Source: Stramenopiles sp. TOSAG23-2 (Eukaryota > Sar). From it: a stretch of DNA of 25,938 nt. The notes beneath the pieces are model-generated. The model did no database searches. It had not been told where the DNA came from and was given only the letters and a program-made list of their open reading frames with translations. The stretch covers positions 1 to 25,938 of the forward strand of contig LT649443.1 of the NCBI GenBank assembly GCA_900128395.1, read 5' to 3'. Of the stretch, positions 18,872-25,938 are shown one piece after another; the first letter of the stretch is position 1, and the number at the start of each line of letters is the position of its first letter. A program made the position numbers and the translations under genes.

Positions 18872-20084
18872 ATGAATGTTATACCAAAAAAAGATTTTAT
18901 ACGAAAAATTATAGTCAATGCTATACGGACACATTGTAAACATTGTGGTACATATCAAAAACGATTGAGACAATGTATATTAAAAATACCAAAAGTAAGA
19001 AATATTGTGCAAGACGTTAATGGTGATAAAAATTACCGTATGATTTTATTGAATGAAAATGTTACATTGACTAAAGATCAAAATGAATTTATTGCATCAA
19101 TTGGTGGTGAAATAGAAACAAATTATGAATTGAAATTAGGATATGATCACTTTAGTACACAAGAAATTTTACGTCATATATTACCTGATACTGTTACAGA
19201 AGTACCATCGCATTTCGAGACAGTTGGGCATATTGCACATTTTAATTTAAGAGAGGAATTATTACCATATAAAAAAATTATTGGAGATGTTATAATCGAT
19301 AAAAATAAAAATATACGAACAGTTGTTAACAAAACAAGTTCTATCGCAACTGAATTTCGTACTTTTCCTATGGAAGTAATAAGTGGTGAAAATAATTTAA
19401 ATGTCATACAAAATGAAAGTGGGTGTAGATTTAAATTTAATTTTGCAGATGTATATTGGAATAGCAGGTTGCAAAAAGAGCATGATACTGTTGTCAAATC
19501 TATATTAGCAAGCAACAATAAGGCGAACGAAGTTGTATGTGATATGATGTGTGGTATTGGCCCATTTGCAATACCATTAGCAAAAAATGGTATTAAAGTT
19601 TATGGAAATGATTTAAATCCAGAATCATATAAATATTTAGTAGATAACAAAAAATTAAATAAAATTGTTAATGATAAACTTATTTGTTCAAATTTAGATG
19701 GGCGTGAATTTGTACGTAAATTAAGGAACGATGGAAAAACATTTACACACGTATTAATGAATTTACCAGCACTTGGTATTGAATTTTTAGATGTATTTGT
19801 TGATGGTTGCATGTCGGATTGGCCTGAGAACATTGATTTGCCATTTGTACATACATATTGTTTCTCTAAATCATCAACTCCACAAAAAGATGTAGCAGAA
19901 CGTGTGGAGAAAGTTTTAGGATACAATCCAATTCAAAATTATAAAGAAGATGTTCGCATTGTTAGAGATGTTGCACCGAATAAACTAATGTTGTGTGCTG
20001 AATTTCAATTGTTAAGAGAAGGTGATCTTGGTGGTGCTGTTGTTGTTGATGTGAATGGTAATAATAATGATGATGATGGTAGTG

Positions 20085-20123
<39 letters not shown>

Positions 20124-20188
20124 GAAAAATGGATGATGATAAATATAATAATAATAATGTAAATAACAACAAGAAAATGAAGAAGTGA
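18872..20188 (+). CDS. TRM5: tRNA (guanine(37)-N1)-methyltransferase (TRM5)
   Basis: A 438-aa single-exon protein of normal length. Trm5 uses S-adenosylmethionine to make m1G37 next to the anticodon, preventing +1 frameshifts, and acts in the cytosol, nucleus or mitochondrion. Visible features: the N-terminal recognition domain; HFNLREELLPYKKIIGDVI at about residues 128-146; IQNESGCRFKFNFADVYWNS and the LQKEHD box; the SAM-binding loop DMMCGIGPFAIPLA at about 224; ELDP-equivalent GNDLNPES; and the catalytic NLPA motif (NLPALGIEFLD) at about 296. The C-terminal VRDVAPNKLMLCAEFQL fits the family end, followed by an Asp/Asn low-complexity tail of AAT repeats. I see no obvious mitochondrial presequence. 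It is followed in the same direction by the TLC gene. Confidence 0.95.
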
Positions 20189-20564
20189 AAAGAGTGCGAG
20201 ATAGATATTATATTATATACAGAGTATCATATACTTCGTACTTTTACACGCGGTGCTATAATACAAAGAAAAGAGATTTGTGTAAAAAAGGATAATATTG
20301 ATGCCATCATGCACTTTTCAACAAGTTGAATTTTATAAAAAAGTTTTTTTATTATACAACCGTGTGTCCATATATTATTTTATTTTCTTCTTGTTTCGTG
20401 CTTTCTCGTTCTAGTAGTTATTTTTTGTGCGTGATGATGAGGCACGTTTTGTTGTGTAAATATATCATACTATAATAATAATAATACTAAATAGACACAG
20501 TCGTCTATATATATATAGATAGATTGATAGATAGATAGATAGAGTGACGTCAAATAAAATAACA
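20189..20564. other. Intergenic between TRM5 and the TLC gene
   Basis: It holds the TRM5 3' UTR (ATACTTCGTA word at about 20229) and the TLC gene's 5' region. Near-palindrome TTCAACAAGTTGAA lies at about 20318, and a GATA microsatellite runs at about 20514-20543 just before the TLC start. No gene is seen. Confidence 0.5.
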
Positions 20565-21437
20565 ATGATGGACAAAGGAAAAAAGAAAAGTAATAATAAT
20601 AATACAGATGAAGAGACGAATCAAGAGCTGTTTACAAAAGCGTTTAAACATTTTATTCTTTTTGGCCTAAGTAATTACACATTGAAGTCTATTTGTAAAA
20701 ATATTTTGAAATTAAAAAATCAACGTGAAATTAACATTGTATGTAACTGGACCATATCATTCATACATGCAACTTACTCAACTTATCTATCGTATAAAGC
20801 ATTATCATACAAAAATCAAGAATTATATTACAAGGTATTTCAAACATATAAATCCGATAAAATTGTGAATTATAATATAATTAATTTTCGTGAAAAACTT
20901 TTGCCGTGGAACCTGGGTTATTTCTTTTGGGATATGATTGATATGCCTCTTTCTGGGGCTGGATTATCGATTGGGAATATATTACATCATATAACTGGTG
21001 CATTAGGATGTTCATTAGTAATTATTTATAAAAAGTGTCAAATATTTGCATTTTCTGCATTGTTTGCGGAATGCAATTCGATTTTCCTGGCAATTCGAGC
21101 AATTTCACGTAATCCATTAATATCAATTCAAGATAATAAATTTGGAACAATTTTATATTTTGTTCATAATATTATTACTTTTTTAAATTATACTACATTT
21201 TTTATAAGTCGAATATATATTCATAGTTTAGGATTGAAACAATCTTTTTTTTTAGCATATGATACATATAAAAGACGTTTGAAAAGATTAATAGTGCCAG
21301 GAAAAGAGAAAGAAAACGAGGACCTAGATTTAAATTATTTATTGGGAATCTTTGGTAGTTTTGGTGCTTTAGTTTTTTTTGGCAACAATTTATATTTACT
21401 GCAACGATTAATTCAGGCAGATTTTTATAATACATAA
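20565..21437 (+). CDS. TLC-domain multi-pass membrane protein
   Basis: A 290-aa protein starting at the first ATG (20565); the frame is also open 21 nt upstream from a GTG, which is not used as a start in eukaryotes. It has a short Lys/Asn-rich N-terminus followed by several hydrophobic segments. The segment at about 138-150 (ILHHITGALGCSLV) and the later ECNSIFLAIRAISRN fit the TLC (TRAM-LAG1-CLN8) pattern, including the conserved His pair. TLC proteins are ER or plasma-membrane proteins in lipid handling (ceramide synthases, TLCD/TMEM56 types). There is no Lag1 motif extended enough to call it a ceramide synthase, so TMEM56/TLCD-like is the better guess. The exact substrate is unknown. Confidence 0.8.
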   Translation: MMDKGKKKSNNNNTDEETNQELFTKAFKHFILFGLSNYTLKSICKNILKLKNQREINIVCNWTISFIHATYSTYLSYKALSYKNQELYYKVFQTYKSDKIVNYNIINFREKLLPWNLGYFFWDMIDMPLSGAGLSIGNILHHITGALGCSLVIIYKKCQIFAFSALFAECNSIFLAIRAISRNPLISIQDNKFGTILYFVHNIITFLNYTTFFISRIYIHSLGLKQSFFLAYDTYKRRLKRLIVPGKEKENEDLDLNYLLGIFGSFGALVFFGNNLYLLQRLIQADFYNT

Positions 21438-21533
21438 TTTTAAAAAATTATATATACCTTGCTGATATTTATAATACCCGAGTATATAATTATTATACCT
21501 GGTAATTCGTACATAAATGTAAAAAAAATAAAA

Positions 21534-21569
<36 letters not shown>

Positions 21570-21708
21570 TTTTAAACATCATATGATGATCCAAGACAAA
21601 TGATATACTCGTGTGTAGCTTCTGCAAAGTGCAAAAAGTGCGTACATAATATTTGTAAAAAAATATAATTTAGGTTTAGAGGGAGAGATAATAATTTTTT
21701 CCTCGCAC
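21438..21708. other. Convergent 3' region with an (AT)n tract
   Basis: A short gap between the TLC gene and the RING gene. It has an (AT)n tract at about 21533-21560 and the word ACCTGGTAATT at about 21498. No gene is visible. Confidence 0.5.
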
Positions 21709-22797
21709 CTAATCATCATCATCATCATCTTTATTTCCTGCTGCTGCAGTGCTGCTTAAATATGTAAGACCTCTTACCACTACACCTGCTACCCAACCTA
21801 CTGTACCGACCCAGCGGTGTTCATCGGGTACTCCAACTACTTCACTCACTTCATTTGCATAATATGCACTTCTTGCATCAGTTCCATAATATCCCATCAT
21901 AAATCCAGTCCCAGCAGCAGCAACAAGACCACCAGTATATGCGATTCTTTCAGTTGTTGACATGCCTTCCCAATTCCGTTCACCAGCTAATCCAGCAAGC
22001 ACATTTTCAAAATATGTACGTTCCTCTTGCGTTAATATTTCTGCAGGTGGTGCAGATGGATTTGTATCTAAAAATTCATTTAATCTAGCTCTATTAAATT
22101 CCAAGGATTGGCGGCATACAGGACATGTTGGTTCGACATTTGCATTATTACTATTATTACGGCATTGCCTTATCCATTGTGTCAAACAACGTGCATGAAA
22201 ATAATGATGTCTGCCACCAGCACCAGCACATCGCATACACGCATCGTCATTTGTGAGATTCTCCATACAAACAGGACATTCATGCTCTTCTTCCTCCTCC
22301 TCGTGGTGCTCTAATTGATCATTATTACTATTTATACTATTTACAGAAGACATTGGTGGTGCAGACGGGATGATTGGAGGATCAAGATTATCATTATTAT
22401 TATTTTCTATATTTGATAAAACCATTGAACGAAATTTTTCACTAGTAGAAAATAAATATTGAACAAGATTATTATCATTTTGAAACGCATCGTATACCCT
22501 AGAGTCAAATAAAAAGTTAATTTCATCACCAAGATTATTCAATAATCCACTTGCTATTTCTACAAGATGATCTGGATTTTCATTTGATGTTAACATCAAA
22601 CCATTTGTTGGGTTTAAAGGATTTCGTAAAATTAATCCAAAACTATTATTAATAGTTTCAATTACTATAACTGTTCCATCTAATATTTCAAATATAATAT
22701 TTTCATTATTACCAATTTGTACAGGTTGTGCAGAAAGTTGCACAGGTAGTTGATTTGAATTATTATTATTATCATTATTCAGTTTACTCTTACTCAT
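21709..22797 (-). CDS. RING-type zinc-finger protein with C-terminal hydrophobic segments
   Basis: A 362-aa single-exon protein. The N-terminal 10-15 residues are Asn-rich; residues about 30-130 form an unrecognised folded region (EILDGTVIVIETINNSFGL). An acidic spacer precedes a RING at about 173-232: C-P-V-C, a cysteine, HHYFHARC, then CPVCR, a RING-H2-like zinc pattern typical of ubiquitin E3 ligases. The C-terminal part has YTGGLVAAAGTGFMMGYYG and VGWVAGVVVRGLTYL, two hydrophobic stretches that could anchor it in a membrane, and ends in a poly-Asp tail. An E3 ligase role follows from the RING; the substrate is unknown. Its 5' flank is a region of short GC-rich repeats. Confidence 0.85.
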   Translation of the reverse strand: MSKSKLNNDNNNNSNQLPVQLSAQPVQIGNNENIIFEILDGTVIVIETINNSFGLILRNPLNPTNGLMLTSNENPDHLVEIASGLLNNLGDEINFLFDSRVYDAFQNDNNLVQYLFSTSEKFRSMVLSNIENNNNDNLDPPIIPSAPPMSSVNSINSNNDQLEHHEEEEEEHECPVCMENLTNDDACMRCAGAGGRHHYFHARCLTQWIRQCRNNSNNANVEPTCPVCRQSLEFNRARLNEFLDTNPSAPPAEILTQEERTYFENVLAGLAGERNWEGMSTTERIAYTGGLVAAAGTGFMMGYYGTDARSAYYANEVSEVVGVPDEHRWVGTVGWVAGVVVRGLTYLSSTAAAGNKDDDDDD

Positions 22798-23717
22798 CTT
22801 TATATTTTATATATTTTGCAATCTTCTGTGATTATATATACGATTCCTCCTTGATGTTGATATTTTCAAATCTTTATACATTTCAATTTTCTATGTGGTA
22901 AAACTTTCTACTTTTTTAAATATAATATAATAAAAATATTAAAAAAATGCACAATTGGCACCAGCACAATACATGTAAAATGATTGCCAGGTGCCAGGAT
23001 TGCTGGATTGCCAGATTGCTGAATTGCCAGGATTGCCTATCGAGATGAAGATGTGTGATCTCGTGGGAGATCGATGGAGGTCCCATTTAACATCACAGCT
23101 TCTTTCTTATACTTGTTACTATAATAACAATACTCCTAACACCAGGTGGTAGACAATTCTAGCAATGGGTTCTTTCTGTGTGGGGAGTTTTAAATTTTTT
23201 GCCAAATATAGATCAGACGCACACGAAGGAAATAGTTTAAAATGTTGACTGGCCAGGATTTGTTTTTTTAACAGGCGTATTGCCATCGTATCGATAGATC
23301 GAACTAAATATCCAAACATGTATACTAATGGTATGTACATACAGTATATATATTTTATCTAAAACGATAATGTATATACACAAAAAAAATATATACCCAA
23401 ATCATTGATGAGATACGCTAGAAGATTTCTGGAGATACGATTTAAAGCAAATAGAAGAAACGTAAAACGCAAAATAGAAAAATTTTTAGATGGTAAAGCT
23501 ATAATACCAATTGAACCTGTGTGCTTGAGACAGAAAGATTAAAAATGTATGTTATGTATATTATATATATATACGAAGTATATATACATAAGAGAACATT
23601 TTATATACAGTATAGAATATGAGATATCATAGTAAAAATTTTGTATACGAATTTATATTTTTATAACCCACTGTTTTTTACTTGGCCATAATACTTACTA
23701 CTACAGTACTTGTAGTA
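22798..23717. other. Intergenic, CTGG/CCAG island and no sure gene
   Basis: Upstream region of the RING gene. At about 22979-23040 is a run of GATTGCCAGG-like words, similar in style to the islands at 290-411 and 2369-2460. Composition is less AT-rich through about 23340. A minus-strand open frame at 23119-23340 and a short plus-strand frame at 23408-23542 are the only candidates and neither resembles a family I know. An inverted repeat, TACTACA and TGTAGTA, sits beside the element end at about 23699-23717. Confidence 0.5.
23408..23542 (+). CDS. Possible small basic protein (44 aa), unrecognised
   Basis: ATG at 23408 to TAA at 23540-23542. The product is basic with an amphipathic start (MRYARRFLEIRFKANRR) and no low-complexity bias, unlike chance ORFs nearby. 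It could equally be an exon of a larger gene, a relic, or noise. I see no motif, and length alone does not support it. Confidence 0.2.
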   Translation: MRYARRFLEIRFKANRRNVKRKIEKFLDGKAIIPIEPVCLRQKD

Positions 23718-23732
23718 CAGGGTGGGATTTTT
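23718..23732. repeat. Left terminal inverted repeat
   Basis: CAGGGTGGGATTTTT, preceded by TA; the outer flank is itself a short palindrome (TACTACA-GTACT-TGTAGTA). Confidence 0.8.
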
Positions 23733-25038
23733 GTTCGTCAATTTTGAGCTAGCCAGTCAGCCATTGCAAACCCTAATTTAACCGCTTATTTCAACATAAA
23801 AAAAATGTTTTTATTTGTGTCACTTTGGTAGATTTTCCTTTTCCTTAAAAGTGGCTCAAAATTGCACAACTGTGTCATGCTGTGTTGTGCTAGAATTTTT
23901 TGCCTAAGGGAAATAGAAATTAAAACAAACTAAATTTAAACTTGTTTTTCAATATACTACTAAGTATAATTTTATTCTATATATATAAATTTTATTGGCT
24001 CAAATTCAACAATTCTGTGCAATTGCTCAATGACGGAAATTTTATATAAAACAATTATTATTACTTGTTACTGTATTAATATTATATAGGAAATTATACT
24101 TTTTTTATACCGCCAATAATATATTTTCACTTTCTACAAAGTATCTATACCGCCCTCCGGAAGAAAACAAATGCACTTAATCATTTACATCTTCTACGCG
24201 TATACAAAACTTACCAACGACTAATACTTACTACTTCTACTTACCAATACGACGTACCGTTCTTCAAAAACATATTATTTAAATATTAAATTACAGTCAA
24301 CTTTGTTTTATAAAGTTAACATTTGAATATATATTTGTTGTTAGTAATGTTAATGCCATTTCTAATATCAATGAAGTACTCCTTTGGTTAATATCTGTTG
24401 AAAATAAATGCTTTTCATTTATTTTATAAACGTGCGTGGGGAACTTACCTAACAAAATACTTACCTACAATAAACCAGATTTTCGATTTGTCTTTCGAGA
24501 AGAAGAATAATCGCGTTTAGTTATTGCGAATATATAGTCGCAAGTAATATCCTTTTCTTTGTTTTGATATCTATATGTCTGTGTGTATATATTAATGTCT
24601 ACATATATATATATATATGTTTAAGTGTTTCATATGATGTCTTTAGTTTTTAATTTTTTTTGTAGCCAATTTCTTGATGCTATGTACCTGCTAATTTTCA
24701 TGATTGTGACGTTTTTGACTTAGTGATTTTTTTAAAATTGACAAGTTAAACATTTTGGATGAGATAAATTTTTGCAATGGTAACACGTGTATTTTTTTGA
24801 GAAAAAATCCTAACTGCCAAAAAATAATACAATTTAACGGTCAAGATGGATTTTGAAGTTTAAAATCAGCGCTTTGATATTTTATTTGCTCTATGAAATG
24901 ATTCTTAGTATACATTAAGTATAAAAATAAAAAAGTGTAAAATGAGTGTTAAGAGTAGGGTTCATAGGTGCCTGGATGACATTGTGCAATCCTCGTTATT
25001 TTCATGCTATTGTGTGCAATTATATGCAATGGTTGATA

Positions 25039-25053
25039 AAAAATCCCACCCTG
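25039..25053. repeat. Right terminal inverted repeat
   Basis: AAAAATCCCACCCTG, the exact reverse complement of the left end, followed by TA. Beyond 15 bp the two ends diverge, except for a shared CCATTGCA word at slightly different depths. Confidence 0.8.
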
Positions 25054-25351
25054 TATAAATGTACGCCAGTACGCTGTATACAGTACAGTATAGGTATTTG
25101 TAAAGCTATTGATTATAGAGGCCGAAACGACCGATTGAAGAAAAAAGTGGACAGTGGAAAGTGGAGGTCAAAAAAATACTGGGGGGGGTACAATGTGAAT
25201 TGAATTGGAAACAGAAGAACAGATTAATAGATAGATATAGATAGATAGAGATAGATAGATCATACATGTGTGCTTGTATATTTACAATATCTACAAGATT
25301 ATTTTGTAAAGAATACCCATATTGTTAACTTTACATCGTACATGTATAATC
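25054..25351. other. Intergenic between the element and the last gene
   Basis: Contains palindromic CTGTATACAG at about 25075 and a GATA-type microsatellite at about 25225-25260. I saw no gene. It should include the promoter of the gene starting at 25352. Confidence 0.45.
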
Positions 25352-25717
25352 ATGACTACTGAATTAAAAAAAGAATCAAAAAATCAACGTAAATCCGATA
25401 AAAAAAGTTGTGCTGGTTTGCATGGTGTACATGGACCAGTACAAAGATATTTGACACTCAAAGATGGACAAAAATTTCTTTGCACATCAGGTAGCCCTTT
25501 ATCCTTTGATTGGCGCGATTTGCCGAATAATTTTCCTATCACGTTTCCAGCCCATGAGTTTGTTGATATTTTAAGAAAGAATAAAATATGGGTATCTGCT
25601 GATATTGAGGAATTTAAAGGAAGTATGTATAGACTATTATATAAATGTTCTTTTCTATATGTCGTATGTATAACTATTATTGCTACGAATGCCACAGACA
25701 GGAATGTGCGCGAATAA
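25352..25717 (+). CDS. Small unidentified protein, possible intron near its end
   Basis: The frame is open from an upstream TTG at 25322, but the first ATG is at 25352, giving 121 aa unspliced. The N-terminus is Lys-rich (MTTELKKESKNQRKS), then a compact region with CAGLHGVHGPVQRYLTLKDG and FDWRDLPNNFPITFPAHEF. I do not recognise the family. A GTATGT donor at 25623 and a CCACAG acceptor ending at 25697 define a possible 75-nt in-frame intron; removing it shortens the product to 96 aa ending at the same stop. Left in place, the intron encodes a hydrophobic stretch (CSFLYVVCITIIA) that could act as a tail anchor. An acceptor 4 nt further on would shift the frame. The gene may continue or be mis-bounded near the window edge. 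Confidence 0.5.
   Translation: MTTELKKESKNQRKSDKKSCAGLHGVHGPVQRYLTLKDGQKFLCTSGSPLSFDWRDLPNNFPITFPAHEFVDILRKNKIWVSADIEEFKGSMYRLLYKCSFLYVVCITIIATNATDRNVRE
25623..25697 (+). other. Possible 75-nt in-frame intron
   Basis: The donor GTATGT is identical to that of the supported 101-nt intron, there is a TATAACTATT branch-like word, and the acceptor is GCCACAG. The length falls in the same range as the supported 74-nt intron. Because it is a multiple of three and has no stop, retention would be silent to translation. Confidence 0.45.
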
Positions 25718-25938
25718 AATAAACTTTTGTACAACAATTAGTTGCATTAGTAAGCGTATAAGCCCAAAATAGCTCTAGCTGGCGGCTAGCGACTAAACGG
25801 ATAATACAATACTAGCAACTTATATCTGCGGAAGAAAAATAGGAGCAAAACAAAGTAATATTTTTTTTGAATTCTTCTCTCAAGTACAAAAAATACCTAA
25901 TCTGGCCTATCAAATATATCAAACACTACAAATCTACT
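25718..25938. other. 3' flank of the last gene
   Basis: AT-rich with a small GC-richer CTAGC-TGGCG-GCTAG hairpin-like word at about 25776-25790. No gene is seen before the window ends. Confidence 0.4.

Larger units (their letters stand above)
23718..25053. mobile_element. Tc1/mariner-type element, no transposase seen (1336 bp)
   Basis: The ends are perfect 15-bp terminal inverted repeats: CAGGGTGGGATTTTT at 23718-23732 and its reverse complement at 25039-25053. Each end is flanked by TA (23716-23717 and 25054-25055), the target duplication of the Tc1/mariner superfamily. The length is typical of a mariner (about 1.3 kb), but neither strand holds a transposase-length frame or a fragment I recognise. 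The interior is AT-rich, with homopolymers and repeated TGTGCAAT/TTGCACA words near both ends. The best reading is a nonautonomous derivative that would need a transposase from elsewhere. TA flanks alone do not exclude other TA-targeting families. Confidence 0.75.

Noticed and set aside
20544-20564. GTG start for the TLC gene
   Set aside because: Nuclear genes rarely start at GTG, and two ATGs follow at 20565 and 20568.
23119-23340. Minus-strand 73-codon frame
   Set aside because: It is not low-complexity, but there is no motif, no splice context and no upstream support, so I did not call a gene.

Overview
The window is nuclear DNA from an AT-rich, gene-dense unicellular eukaryote that uses the standard stop codons. 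It contains typical eukaryotic genes: the NEDD8 E1 subunit UBA3, tRNA methyltransferase TRM5, ribosomal protein eL29, an OSR1/SPAK-type kinase, and TLC, FYR, RING and dsRBD proteins. Introns are few and short. Two are well supported at 101 and 74 nt, with GTATGT or GTAAGT donors, CTAAC/TTAAC branch-like boxes and ACAG acceptors. Asn and Thr homopolymers are common in the proteins. Stramenopile affinity (diatom-like or a relative) is my guess, from the Tudor-like GDRVEA...DGTYDI repeats and the few short introns. I cannot prove it from the sequence.

Layout, left to right: UBA3 (-, 595-2019); a SAM-like acidic/coiled-coil protein with one reading-frame break (+, 2654-3626); a three-exon proline-rich coiled-coil protein of 976 aa (-, 3776-6881); an FYR-domain protein with a U-box-like C-terminus (+, 7613-9472); eL29 (-, 10127-10315); a 1321-aa multidomain protein (-, 10845-14810); a Ste20/OSR1-type kinase (+, 15556-16839); a dsRNA-binding-like protein (-, 17249-18433); TRM5 (+, 18872-20188); a TLC-domain membrane protein (+, 20565-21437); a RING protein with hydrophobic C-terminal segments (-, 21709-22797); a ~1.34 kb element with Tc1/mariner-type ends and no transposase (23718-25053); and a small unidentified gene at the right edge (+, 25352-25717). 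Most neighbours are divergent or convergent. There is no operon and no sign that the genes form one pathway.

The most unusual object is the 1321-aa protein. It joins a cytidine-deaminase fold whose three zinc-binding cysteines all appear to be serine, a SAM domain, EF-hands, a long Arg/Ser/Asp region and three Tudor-like modules, two of them almost identical 225-bp tandem copies. It looks like a calcium-responsive, nuclear or RNA/chromatin-associated pseudo-enzyme scaffold. Other notable items are the transposase-less element, a 330-bp near-identical duplication spanning an intron in the proline-rich gene, and GC-rich CTGG/CCAG islands in otherwise AT-rich intergenic DNA. I recognised no rRNA, tRNA, spliceosomal RNA, CRISPR array or virus-like genes.
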